A stretch of DNA of 12,499 bases from positions 1 to 12,499 of the forward strand of contig DASXYG010000058.1 in assembly GCA_036502625.1 (NCBI GenBank), written 5' to 3'. The DNA comes from DASXYG01 sp036502625. GTDB lineage: Bacteria > Actinomycetota > Actinomycetes > Streptosporangiales > Streptosporangiaceae. The translations under genes and the position numbers were made by a program. Of this stretch, positions 1 through 6,410 are shown one piece after another (within the stretch, counting starts at the first letter, position 1; the number at the start of each line of letters is the position of its first letter). Below the pieces are notes generated by a model. It saw only the letters and a program-made list of their open reading frames with translations, did not search any database and was not told where the DNA came from.

Positions 1-301
1 CCCCGCGCCCAGCGGCGGTGCGCCCGATGGCCGCGCGCCAGCCGTCCCCGTCCCCACCCCCGCCCCCGGCGGCGGTGCGCTCGATGGCCGCGCGCCAGCC
101 GTCCCCACCCCCGCCCCCGGCGGCGGTGCTCCCGATGGCTGCGCGCCAGCCGTCCCCGCCCCCACCCCCACCCTCGCCCCCGGCGGCGGCGGTGCGCCAG
201 CCGCCCCCGCCCCCGCCGCCGCGCCCAGCGGCGGTGCCCCTGATGGTGACGCGTTCGAGGATCTTGTGGGGCGGGTGCTGCGGGCGGCGCGGGCGGGTTG
301 A
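1..301 (+). CDS. C-terminal fragment of a Pro/Ala/Gly-rich protein (5'-truncated by the window)
   Basis: A reading frame entering the window is open from position 2 to a TGA at 299-301 (about 99 residues visible). It reads as repeats of the type GGAPDGRAPAVP...TPAPGGGA and ends in a non-repetitive, probably helical tail, DAFEDLVGRVLRAARAG. Codons after the repeat (GCG TTC GAG, GTG CTG CGG) are typical actinomycete codons. The other frame that stays open here would need AGG, TTG, CGA and CTT codons, so it fits less well. The repeat units are 57, 51, 66 and 42 bp, all multiples of three, which supports translation. The stop lies 34 bp before the next start on the same strand, so the two may be co-transcribed. 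The domain to which this tail belongs is outside the window, and I do not recognise the family. The low-complexity part is probably an extended linker. Confidence 0.55.
   Translation, partial: PAPSGGAPDGRAPAVPVPTPAPGGGALDGRAPAVPTPAPGGGAPDGCAPAVPAPTPTLAPGGGGAPAAPAPAAAPSGGAPDGDAFEDLVGRVLRAARAG
13..236 (+). repeat. Degenerate in-frame tandem repeat, four units
   Basis: Units each beginning CGGCGGTG start at 13, 70, 121 and 187, with a further copy of the start sequence at 229. Unit lengths are 57, 51, 66 and 42 bp, all divisible by three. Units 1-3 share GATGGC(C/T)GCGCGCCAGCC followed by runs of CCCCNC. Unit 4 is shortened and more diverged. Length differences fall in the C-rich part, consistent with slippage kept in frame by selection on the encoded Pro/Ala-rich linker. 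Confidence 0.8.
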
Positions 302-335
302 CCTTCGGGTGGGTCGAAGGGGGACGGTCGGGGGC

Positions 336-974
336 ATGCCGGAAACCGATGCGACCATTGACCCCGCCAACCCCGTCGCGGCGCTGTGCGCCGAGGGCAT
401 GCGCGCCGAGGCGGAGGGCCGACCCGGCGACGCGCGCGCCCTGTTCGGCCGCGCCTGGGACGCCGCCGCCGACGACTACGAGGCCTGCCTGGCCGCCCAC
501 TACGTCGCCCGCCACCAGACCACCCCTGCGGACCGGCTGCGGTGGAACGCCGAATGCCTGGACCGGGCCGACCGCGTCGGCGACGACCGCGTCCGCGCGT
601 TCTACCCGTCGCTGCACCTGAACCTGGCCCGCGCGCACGCCGACCTCGGCGACCCGGACGCCGCACGCGACCACTACCGCCGCGCCGCCGGCCGCCTGGA
701 CGCCCTCCCGCCCGGCCCGTACCGCGACTGGGTCGTCTACGCGGTCGCCGCCGGGCTGCGCGAGCCCGGCCCCGATCCCGTACGCGACCTGATCGACCGG
801 CTCTGCGACCGGCGCGCGCACGGCCCCCTGGCGCTCCTGCTCCCGCGCCACGCCGCGGCCCCGCTCGCCGCCGACCGCACGGACCTGGTCACCGCCCTGC
901 GCATGGTGCACGCCTCACCGGACCTGGACGACCGCACCCGCGACCTCGTACGGGCGGCCCTCGCCGCCGGATAG
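336..974 (+). CDS. Tetratricopeptide-like protein, conserved actinobacterial hypothetical
   Basis: This is a 212-residue soluble protein without signal peptide or membrane segment. It is built of Ala-rich helical pairs: residues about 20-60 (MRAEAEGRPGDARALFGRAW, then a helix ending AAHYVARHQ) and about 88-125 (LHLNLARAHADLGDPDAARDHYRRAA). This is the small-Ala/Gly-Tyr spacing of tetratricopeptide repeats. I recall very similar proteins of about 200 residues in many actinomycetes, generally annotated only as tetratricopeptide or hypothetical proteins. A protein-protein interaction role is inferred from the fold; no enzymatic motif is visible. The start ATG at 336 is chosen because the family begins near MPETDATI and GAAGGGGGA at 316-324 can serve as ribosome binding site, although 11 nt away. 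The same frame stays open further upstream to 18, but that extension uses atypical codons and overlaps the repeat. The gene converges with the phospholipase gene across 61 bp. Confidence 0.8.
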   Translation: MPETDATIDPANPVAALCAEGMRAEAEGRPGDARALFGRAWDAAADDYEACLAAHYVARHQTTPADRLRWNAECLDRADRVGDDRVRAFYPSLHLNLARAHADLGDPDAARDHYRRAAGRLDALPPGPYRDWVVYAVAAGLREPGPDPVRDLIDRLCDRRAHGPLALLLPRHAAAPLAADRTDLVTALRMVHASPDLDDRTRDLVRAALAAG

Positions 975-1035
975 CCGCCACCGCGCCGTGCCCGTACGGC
1001 GGCCACGGCCGCGGCGCCGCCCTGACCCGTACGGC

Positions 1036-1866
1036 TCAGCCCCAGACGCGGGCGATCTCCGCGGCCGCGGCCGCGCCCTGGGCGAGGCCCGCCGCGAACG
1101 ACGGGCGGCCCACGGCGGGGTCGAGGACGCCGGCGCCGAACGCCTTCTCGGACGCGGCGTCCGGGCCGACGACCAGCACGCGTGCGCCGTCGAGCGCGGC
1201 CAGCTCGCGCTGGAGCGGCTCCGGTGGGCGCAGGTTGGCCAGCGGCTCGATGATGACGACCGTGGCGGCGCCCTTGGCGAGGTCGGCGTTCGTGGCCGAG
1301 CGCACGCCGCCGTCCATGTACCGGTGGCCGTTGATGGACACGGGCGGGAACGCGCACGGTACGGCGCAGCTCGACGCGATGGCGTCCGACAGCGCGACGC
1401 CGGACTCGGAGTCCCACACGGTGAACGCGCCGTCCGCGGTGTCCACCGCCGTGACGAGCAGCCGCCGCGCCGGCCAGTCCGTACGCGGCAGGAGCGCGCG
1501 GACCCCGCCGGCGGGGTCGGGCGTGTCCGGCGGGGTGAACTCCAGCGCCAGCTTGCCGACCCGGGTGCGCGCGTCGCGCGGCTCCAGCGACGCGTCGAAC
1601 GTCAGCGCCATGGCCTCCATCACGCGGTTCATGTCGACCGCCATTGCGGCGCGGTCGGGCGAGGCCTCCATCCGGTCCACCGCGCCGGACGTGCCAAGCC
1701 CGTGCGCGACGTACGCCCCGACGACCGAGCCCGCCGACGTGCCGATGACGACGTCCGCGCGGCCCAGGTCGATCCCGGCCTCGGCGGCCCCGGCGAGGAT
1801 CCCGGCCTCCCAGCCGATGCCCGCCACACCGCCGCCGCCGAGCACCAGCGCACGTTCCACGTCCAT
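1036..1866 (-). CDS. Patatin-like phospholipase (serine acyl hydrolase)
   Basis: This 276-residue protein carries the full patatin signature. A glycine-rich oxyanion loop GGGGVAGIGW is at residues 10-19, the nucleophile elbow G-T-S-A-G is at 42-46 with Ser44, and the second dyad residue Asp185 lies in the D-G-G motif (MDGGVRSATNADLA). Patatin-family enzymes use this Ser-Asp dyad to hydrolyse acyl esters of phospholipids or related lipids. No signal peptide is seen, so it is probably cytoplasmic or membrane-peripheral. The start ATG at 1866 is favoured by a strong GGGAGGT ribosome binding site at 1871-1877 and because the conserved fold begins at once; an upstream in-frame ATG at 1918 lacks such support. 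It is the last gene of a five-gene minus-strand run, with an 88-nt gap to the gene before it, so it could also have its own promoter. The substrate cannot be told from sequence. Confidence 0.93.
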   Translation of the reverse strand: MDVERALVLGGGGVAGIGWEAGILAGAAEAGIDLGRADVVIGTSAGSVVGAYVAHGLGTSGAVDRMEASPDRAAMAVDMNRVMEAMALTFDASLEPRDARTRVGKLALEFTPPDTPDPAGGVRALLPRTDWPARRLLVTAVDTADGAFTVWDSESGVALSDAIASSCAVPCAFPPVSINGHRYMDGGVRSATNADLAKGAATVVIIEPLANLRPPEPLQRELAALDGARVLVVGPDAASEKAFGAGVLDPAVGRPSFAAGLAQGAAAAAEIARVWG

Positions 1867-1954
1867 CGCGACCTCCCGGGGCCAGTCCGTACGGCGGGGC
1901 GCGCCGCCGAACGCCATTCGATACGACGCGCCGCCATAAGGGAAGTGCCGCGGG

Positions 1955-2602
1955 CTACCCGGCGGCGCGGACGGTCGCGACGACGCCGCGTACGGAGCCG
2001 CCGTCCGGCAGCGTCCACGGCGCGGCCACATGCCCGAGCGCCGCCGGGTCGGCGTCGCCCGGGACGAGCACCCGGTGCACGCGCACGGCCAGCCGCACGC
2101 CGCGCACCGTCGCGGTGACCTCGGTCCCGTCCGCGAGGTCCGCCGCCTCCGCGGGTCCCGGCTCGCCCGCCTCGCCCGTGAACACCGCGACCACGCTCGG
2201 GTCGGGGGTCTCGTTGACGCTCTGCGCCTGCGGTTCCGCGGTGCCGAGGACCAGGGCGAACAGCCGCTCCTGCACCACCGGGTCGCGGGTGCCGTCGTAG
2301 ACCCAGCGGCGGCCGAGCACACCGTGCTCGGTGGTCCCGATCAGCGCGTCGTCGTGCCCGTCGAGCGGCGCGCCCCGGTACGCCAGCGGCGCCAGGTACG
2401 CGACGGGACGGGCACCGGAGGAGTCGGTGACCACCATGAACTCGATGCCGACCGCGCCGTCGGGGTCGTCGAGCCGGAACCCGCCGGCCTTCACCGGCTC
2501 GGGCGCCCGTCCGTCGCCGGCGTACCAGGGCCGGGTCGGGAGCCACGCGGCGAGCAGCTCCAGCTTGGTCGGCTCCAGTGTGGTGCGGTGGATGATGGCC
2601 AT
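1955..2602 (-). CDS. Maltokinase N-terminal cap-like domain protein
   Basis: This is a 215-residue soluble protein. Its first 30 residues (MAIIHRTTLEPTKLELLAAW, then LPTRPWYAG) resemble the N-terminal cap domain of actinobacterial maltokinase (Mak_N_cap), including the Leu-Pro-x-x-x-W-[YF]-Ala-Gly turn. The following stretch (GGFRLDD...VGIEFMVV...PLAYRGAPLDG, IGTTEHGVLGRRWVYDG) matches, from memory, a stand-alone actinobacterial family annotated either this way or misleadingly as a 1,4-alpha-glucan branching protein. True maltokinase is about 450 residues with a kinase-like C-lobe. Here the C-terminal half is a short beta-rich region (TEVTATVRGVRLAVRVHRVLVPG) with no kinase motifs, so catalysis is unlikely. 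The start at 2602 has GGGAGGGA at 2610-2617, 7 nt upstream. It follows the sulfotransferase by 35 nt, so co-transcription is likely. Its biological role is unknown. Confidence 0.8.
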   Translation of the reverse strand: MAIIHRTTLEPTKLELLAAWLPTRPWYAGDGRAPEPVKAGGFRLDDPDGAVGIEFMVVTDSSGARPVAYLAPLAYRGAPLDGHDDALIGTTEHGVLGRRWVYDGTRDPVVQERLFALVLGTAEPQAQSVNETPDPSVVAVFTGEAGEPGPAEAADLADGTEVTATVRGVRLAVRVHRVLVPGDADPAALGHVAAPWTLPDGGSVRGVVATVRAAG

Positions 2603-2637
2603 GGACGTGTCCCTCCCGGTGAGCGGACGCCATCGTC

Positions 2638-4020
2638 TCAGACCAGCGGCAGCTCGTCGCGGCCCGCGACCTCCTCGGCGTAGCCGGCCAGGCCGAGGAG
2701 GCGGCGTACGAGCGCCAGCCGGTGCTCCGACCGCGCGAGCTCGGCGATGTCGGGGTCGGCCGAGGCGGCGGCGTCGGCGAGGGCGCGGCCGTCACGCGGC
2801 GTGATGTAGCGCAGCGCGCCGGACCGCACGCACGACGACATGTTCACCCGGTCGGCCAGCACCGACAGCCACGTCTCCACGTCGCCGGTGACCAGCCAGT
2901 CCGCACCGGGATCCGCGCCCGGCTCGACCTCGGTGACCGTGCGCGCGGCCGGGCGCACCCGCCAGCACCGCGCGAGCCGGTGCTCGTCGGCGTGGTACGC
3001 GACGAGGTCGAACGTGCCGGCGCCGTCCGGCGGCGCGATCCGCGGCAGCCCGGCGGCCATGCGGGCGTAGAAGACGTCGCCGATCTTCTCCAGCAGCGTC
3101 CGCGCCACCTCGCCGCCCAGCGACCTGGACCCGCCGTTGCCCGCCGTACGGTCGCCGTCCGCGCCGGCCAGCAGCACGGGCGGGCACGGGCTGTCCCGCC
3201 ACGCGTCGTCGACGGGCGTGTAGCCAAGCTCGGTGAGCAGGTGGTTGACCATGATGAGCTGCGCCGCCGGGATGAGCCCCACCGGGATGCGCACACCGCG
3301 GCCCACGGAGTCCGCGGTGATCCGCCCGGTCGACCTGATCTTGTGGTCGCCCGGCCCGAGCGCGGACGGCGGGCCGCCGAAGCAGCGCGCCGTGATGCCC
3401 GGCTCCGGGCGGGCGCCGAGCGCGGCGAACACCTCGGCCGCGGCCGTCTCCGGGTCGGCGACCAGCCGCTCGTAGTGGACCCGTACGCAGCGGTCGGCGT
3501 GCGCGCGCTCGAACTCCCTGATCCGCCGGGTGTGCTCCACCCAGTACGCGGTCAGCGCGGAGACGCTGTTCGTGCCGCGCACCCCGGCGAACTGCTCGAA
3601 CCCGTAGCCGACCAGCCCCCACGGCGAGGCCTCCAGGCCGCTGTGCACGACGTCCATGCAGTGCCGGTACAGGCAGACGAACCGCGCCTTGGGGTACAGC
3701 TTCAGCAGCCATTCCGCGAACGGCGCCGTGCCGAGCGACTTGTCGCACCAGCGGACCTTGCCGCGCTTGCTGAGGTAGTCGCCGAACAGCCGCGCCACGA
3801 CGTCCTGGATGGCCTCGCGGGCCGGCGCGGGCAGGTCGTCGCCCGCGTACTCCCCGGTCGCGCCGAACGCGCCGGCGATCTGCGCGCACGTCTTCACGAT
3901 GTTGGTCTCCGGTGGGCAGGCGAGGTCCGGATGGGTGTCGAGGATCTGCCTGAGCAGCGTCGACCCGGAGCGCGCGCCGGTGAGGACGATGACCGGCTCG
4001 TCGAGCGCGGGCTCCCTCAT
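2638..4020 (-). CDS. Sulfotransferase with C-terminal SCP2-like lipid-binding domain
   Basis: The N-terminal part of this 460-residue protein is a PAPS-dependent sulfotransferase. The 5'-phosphosulfate loop is at residues 14-23 (TGARSGSTLL), a W-C-D-K motif with Lys94 matches the usual Asp-Lys-[ST] site, and the 3'-phosphate site has Arg119 and Ser127 (YRHCMDVVHSGLE) at the canonical eight-residue spacing. From about residue 310 the sequence changes to an SCP2 (sterol carrier protein 2)-like fold: TFDLVAYHADEHRLARCWRV, then TGDVETWLSVL...SGALRYI near 377-406, where SCP2 proteins have a helix and an S-G-x-L motif. SCP2 folds bind hydrophobic molecules, so a lipid or polyketide-like acceptor is a reasonable inference. 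The ATG overlaps the upstream lipoprotein stop as ATGA, implying translational coupling. Most bacterial sulfotransferases of this type are 250-350 residues; the extra length is the SCP2-like part. Cytoplasmic location is expected. Confidence 0.88.
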   Translation of the reverse strand: MREPALDEPVIVLTGARSGSTLLRQILDTHPDLACPPETNIVKTCAQIAGAFGATGEYAGDDLPAPAREAIQDVVARLFGDYLSKRGKVRWCDKSLGTAPFAEWLLKLYPKARFVCLYRHCMDVVHSGLEASPWGLVGYGFEQFAGVRGTNSVSALTAYWVEHTRRIREFERAHADRCVRVHYERLVADPETAAAEVFAALGARPEPGITARCFGGPPSALGPGDHKIRSTGRITADSVGRGVRIPVGLIPAAQLIMVNHLLTELGYTPVDDAWRDSPCPPVLLAGADGDRTAGNGGSRSLGGEVARTLLEKIGDVFYARMAAGLPRIAPPDGAGTFDLVAYHADEHRLARCWRVRPAARTVTEVEPGADPGADWLVTGDVETWLSVLADRVNMSSCVRSGALRYITPRDGRALADAAASADPDIAELARSEHRLALVRRLLGLAGYAEEVAGRDELPLV

Positions 4021-4490
4021 GACGCGCTCACCCGCGGCCGCGGGTCGCCGCCGCGCGGCAGCGTGAGCTCGCCGGTGAGCCGACCGCCGGTGTACGCGCG
4101 GACCGTGAGGGTCCTGCCGTACGTGGCGAGGGCCAGGCCGGCGACGCCGCCGTTCGCGCCGTGGACGACGACGAGCGTCCGGGCCGCGCGGGCCGGCCGT
4201 ACGGTCACGACCGGCGCGTCCGCGCAGCCGCCGGTGCGCACCATCTCCAGGCCGGTGCCCGGCGGCGGTGTCGGCGACGCGGCCGGGAGGACCGACCGCG
4301 CCGGGCCGCGCCCGCTCCCGGCGGCCGGGCGCAGCGGCCACGCGGCGCGCGCCTCGACGCCGGTGTACAGCGTCGTGCCGCAGATCGTCGTACGGACCTG
4401 GATGTGGCGGCTTCCGGTGCCGGGCCCGCAGCCGGTGGCCGCCGTGGCGAGCACGGCGGCGGACACCAGCGTTGTCGGTGGTCGTTTCAT
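4017..4490 (-). CDS. Small predicted lipoprotein following the G1 peptidase
   Basis: This 157-residue protein begins MKRPPTTLVSAAVLATAATG-C: a basic n-region, a hydrophobic stretch and a lipobox-like A-T-G-C with Cys21 as probable lipidation site. The lipobox is not ideal, because position -3 is Ala rather than Leu. The mature part has only two further cysteines (TICGTT and GGCADAP), a Pro/Ala-rich segment in the middle (ASPTPPPGTG) and a beta-strand-like C-terminal half ending GGRLTGELTLPRGG. I do not recognise a family. AGGAA at 4497-4501 lies 6 nt before the ATG. The gene starts 26 nt after the peptidase stop and its own stop overlaps the sulfotransferase start, so all three are probably one transcript. 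A role on the outer face of the membrane in connection with the secreted peptidase is only inferred from position. Confidence 0.72.
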   Translation of the reverse strand: MKRPPTTLVSAAVLATAATGCGPGTGSRHIQVRTTICGTTLYTGVEARAAWPLRPAAGSGRGPARSVLPAASPTPPPGTGLEMVRTGGCADAPVVTVRPARAARTLVVVHGANGGVAGLALATYGRTLTVRAYTGGRLTGELTLPRGGDPRPRVSAS

Positions 4491-4516
4491 TGGCGGTTCC
4501 TGTCGCGGCGGTGCGC

Positions 4517-6244
4517 CTACGGGTTGACCTTGATGCCGGGGGAGATGACCTCGTAGACGCCGGCGAGGCTCGCCGTGTCGCCGTTCGCGATGCCGGCCGG
4601 GCCGCATCCGGCGCCCGTGGCGTTGGAGACGGCGAGGTCCGCACCGGTGATGTGCAGCAGGTCGGGGTTCTGGTACGACGCCTTTCCCTTGGGGACGTCG
4701 CCGGTGACGCGGAACGCGCACTGGCCGCCGGAGTAGAAGCCGGTCACGTCGGCGGAGATGCCGCTGATGTCGCTGGACGTACTGCCGTCCGTGCCCGGGA
4801 CGTCGCCGGTGATCCGCCACGTGGTGTTCGCGGTGTGCGACACGGACCAGCTCCCGCCGTTCAGGTCGGAGCAGCTCGTGAGGTCGCCGCCGGTGACGGT
4901 GCCGATCAGCGCGGTGGACGCGTCCTGCGAGGCGTCGCCCGTCGTGCCGTTCAGGGTGGCGTTCTCGCAGGTGATGATGCGGTTCGCGGTGGTGTCGGTG
5001 AGCTGGATGGAGCTGCCGCCCGCGTTGGTCGCGCGGTACGACTCGCCGCCCGGGTCGATCTTCCACGTGCAGTTGACCGAGTCGGCCTGGCCCACGCTGC
5101 GCCACGCCTCCGTGAAGTCGCCCGTGCCGTTGACGTCGGCGGCGGGCTTGCCGATCGGCGGATCCGACGACTCGACGAGGAAGCTCGCGCACGTCATGAG
5201 GTCGACGGGGTGGTAGGTGCCGAGCGCGCCGATGTACTGGCTGGTCGTGGTGCCGCCCGCCGTCTTGTCGGCGGCGCCGTTCTTGACGGACTCCGTGCCG
5301 AAGTTCATCAGCGGCGTGTAGACGCAGGTCGACCCGCACGAGACCGGCCGCTCCACGATCCACTCCGCGGTGCTGCCGCTCGGGCCCGTCGTGACCTGCC
5401 GCGTGATGGGCGCGGTCATGTCCCCGGTCGTGTAGTTGACGAGGAAGAACACCGCGTTCTTCGAGCCCGGGTCCCAGGCGGCGTCCGCGGCCATGTCGTC
5501 GCCCGCGTGCACCGGGAAGCCGCTGATCTCGATCTCGTTCTCGTTCGGCACGATCTCGGTCCACGCGTAGATGTCGCTGCCGCCGCCCGCGTGGTGCTGC
5601 GTCTCCGTGCCGGCCTGTACGAGCACGTTGCCGCTGCCGCCGTCGCCGCCGATGCCCGGCCAGATCGTCACGTGCGCCTCGACGTCCGGCGACGGCGCGA
5701 CGGGCGCCGGGACCTTCCACTCCATGGACGCGCCGGTGAAGCTCCCGTCCTCGCTCTCGAAACCCGACCAGTTGGCGGACTGCGTCGCCGGTCCCGCCGC
5801 GGCCGGGGACACCGGGCCCGCCGCCGTACGTGCGTTCGTGCGCGCGCCGGTACGTGCGGGGCGCGCGGCACGGCCGGACGGCGCGGCGGAGCTGTTCGTG
5901 CGCTTGCAGCCGGTCGGCGTGACCCAGCGGAACGGCCCGCGGCGGCCCGCCAGCATGCGGGACAGCGTGGCGCCGAACGCCGTACGCCCCCGCGCCGACA
6001 GCGCGCTCGGGGCGACCGCGCCGGGATCGGCCGCCGCCGCGTCCGCCGCCGCGACGTGCGGCGTCCAGAACCGCATGGCGGCCGGGCAGCTCGGCCCGGC
6101 GGCGGCCGGGCTCGGCGGATCGGGCGTGGCCGCCGCCGCGGGGGCGGTGAACGCCGGGACCAGCGCGGCGACCGTCACCAGGGCCGTGAGAAGCAGGAGT
6201 AAGTGCCTGACGCGGACACCTGCGCGCACGCCGACCACCGCCAT
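4517..6244 (-). CDS. Secreted G1-family glutamic endopeptidase with additional C-terminal secreted domain
   Basis: This 575-residue protein starts with a signal peptide (VRAGVRVRHLLLLLTALVTV, with cleavage likely near A-A-A-A at 36-39). Next comes a basic, Ala/Pro-rich prosegment to about residue 154. A domain at about 155-370 is typical of peptidase family G1 (eqolisins, first known from fungi): it opens QSANWSGFE, has the strand VTIWPGIGG leading to Gln210 (VLVQAGTETQ), and a later STAEWIVERP strand with Glu294. This Gln-Glu pair, 84 residues apart, matches the catalytic dyad of the family (Gln53 and Glu136 in scytalidoglutamic peptidase). G1 enzymes cleave proteins at acidic pH. From about residue 395 a second beta-rich, cysteine-containing region follows, ending GCGPAGIANGDTASLAGVYE, like stand-alone actinobacterial secreted proteins of unknown function. 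The ATG at 6244 is preferred over an in-frame GTG at 6280. Confidence 0.9.
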   Translation of the reverse strand: MAVVGVRAGVRVRHLLLLLTALVTVAALVPAFTAPAAAATPDPPSPAAAGPSCPAAMRFWTPHVAAADAAAADPGAVAPSALSARGRTAFGATLSRMLAGRRGPFRWVTPTGCKRTNSSAAPSGRAARPARTGARTNARTAAGPVSPAAAGPATQSANWSGFESEDGSFTGASMEWKVPAPVAPSPDVEAHVTIWPGIGGDGGSGNVLVQAGTETQHHAGGGSDIYAWTEIVPNENEIEISGFPVHAGDDMAADAAWDPGSKNAVFFLVNYTTGDMTAPITRQVTTGPSGSTAEWIVERPVSCGSTCVYTPLMNFGTESVKNGAADKTAGGTTTSQYIGALGTYHPVDLMTCASFLVESSDPPIGKPAADVNGTGDFTEAWRSVGQADSVNCTWKIDPGGESYRATNAGGSSIQLTDTTANRIITCENATLNGTTGDASQDASTALIGTVTGGDLTSCSDLNGGSWSVSHTANTTWRITGDVPGTDGSTSSDISGISADVTGFYSGGQCAFRVTGDVPKGKASYQNPDLLHITGADLAVSNATGAGCGPAGIANGDTASLAGVYEVISPGIKVNP

Positions 6245-6270
6245 TTCGCCACCGGCACGATTTCGACCGG

Positions 6271-6299
6271 AAGCTAACACGCCGTACGCGCCGTTCCCG
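6271..6299 (-). promoter_or_regulatory. Candidate promoter of the G1 peptidase run
   Basis: Read on the minus strand, TAGCTT (complement of 6271-6276) fits the actinomycete -10 pattern TAGNNT. A GGAAC-like element lies upstream (complement of about 6293-6297). Transcription from here would give a leader of about 20 nt before the ATG at 6244. Only the -10 match is reasonably convincing; the -35 element is weak. Confidence 0.35.
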
Positions 6300-6301
6300 G
6301 C

Positions 6302-6332
6302 CGGTGACAGCGGCGCGGGAGAGCGGTGACAG
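6302..6332 (+). repeat. Direct repeat CGGTGACAG x2 in the peptidase divergent promoter region
   Basis: CGGTGACAG occurs at 6302-6310 and again at 6324-6332, exactly 22 bp apart (about two helical turns). The second copy is the right half of the 16-nt box shared with another promoter region. Two sites on the same face of the helix would suit cooperative binding of a regulator between the two divergent peptidase genes; this is inference. Confidence 0.6.
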
Positions 6333-6359
6333 GGACATGAGACAGCCGCTGTCTACGGT
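6317..6359 (+). promoter_or_regulatory. Candidate promoter of the S53 peptidase with shared 16-nt box
   Basis: GGGAGAGCGGTGACAG at 6317-6332 is followed after 21 nt by TACGGT (6354-6359), a TANNNT -10-like hexamer. The same box and the same 21-nt distance to a TANNNT hexamer precede the trypsin-like gene on the other strand near 9746-9704. TGACAG may be a -35 element with an unusually long spacer, or the right edge of an activator site. A start point near 6366 would give a leader of about 45 nt to the ATG at 6411. Confidence 0.5.
6340..6354. promoter_or_regulatory. Perfect palindrome AGACAGCCGCTGTCT, operator-like
   Basis: Seven bases on each side of a single central base are perfectly complementary. 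It lies between TGACAG and TACGGT of the candidate S53 promoter, where a repressor or a MerR-type spacer-binding activator would sit. No regulator gene is in the window. Confidence 0.45.
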
Positions 6360-6410
6360 CGTACTGGAATCTCCGCGACGAATTCGGTACGGGAAAGGAA
6401 CGGTATCGAC

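Noticed and set aside
18..335. N-terminal extension of the tetratricopeptide-like protein with MAARQPSPPPPP repeats
   Set aside because: It uses atypical codons after the repeat, overlaps the better frame that ends at 301, and is absent from family members as I remember them.
975..1035. Possible terminator between the convergent tetratricopeptide-like and phospholipase genes
   Set aside because: Only short alternative stems such as GCGGC-CACG-GCCGC can be drawn, which is expected by chance in such GC-rich DNA.
386..1939. Long plus-strand open frame of Arg/Pro/Ala composition
   Set aside because: It is the out-of-frame shadow of the tetratricopeptide-like gene and the antisense of the phospholipase gene; composition is that of GC-rich noise and it lacks motifs.
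2722..4527. Long plus-strand open frame opposite the sulfotransferase
   Set aside because: The opposite strand carries intact PAPS-binding motifs and SCP2-like sequence; this frame is Arg/Gly/Val-rich without any domain.
4268..6202. Long plus-strand open frame opposite the G1 peptidase
   Set aside because: It is the antisense shadow of a gene with a signal peptide and a complete catalytic dyad.
6245..6280. GTG start at 6280 for the G1 peptidase, which would make TTA its second codon
   Set aside because: It overlaps the best -10 candidate (TAGCTT) and places a polar stretch ahead of the signal peptide; ATG at 6244 gives a normal signal sequence.
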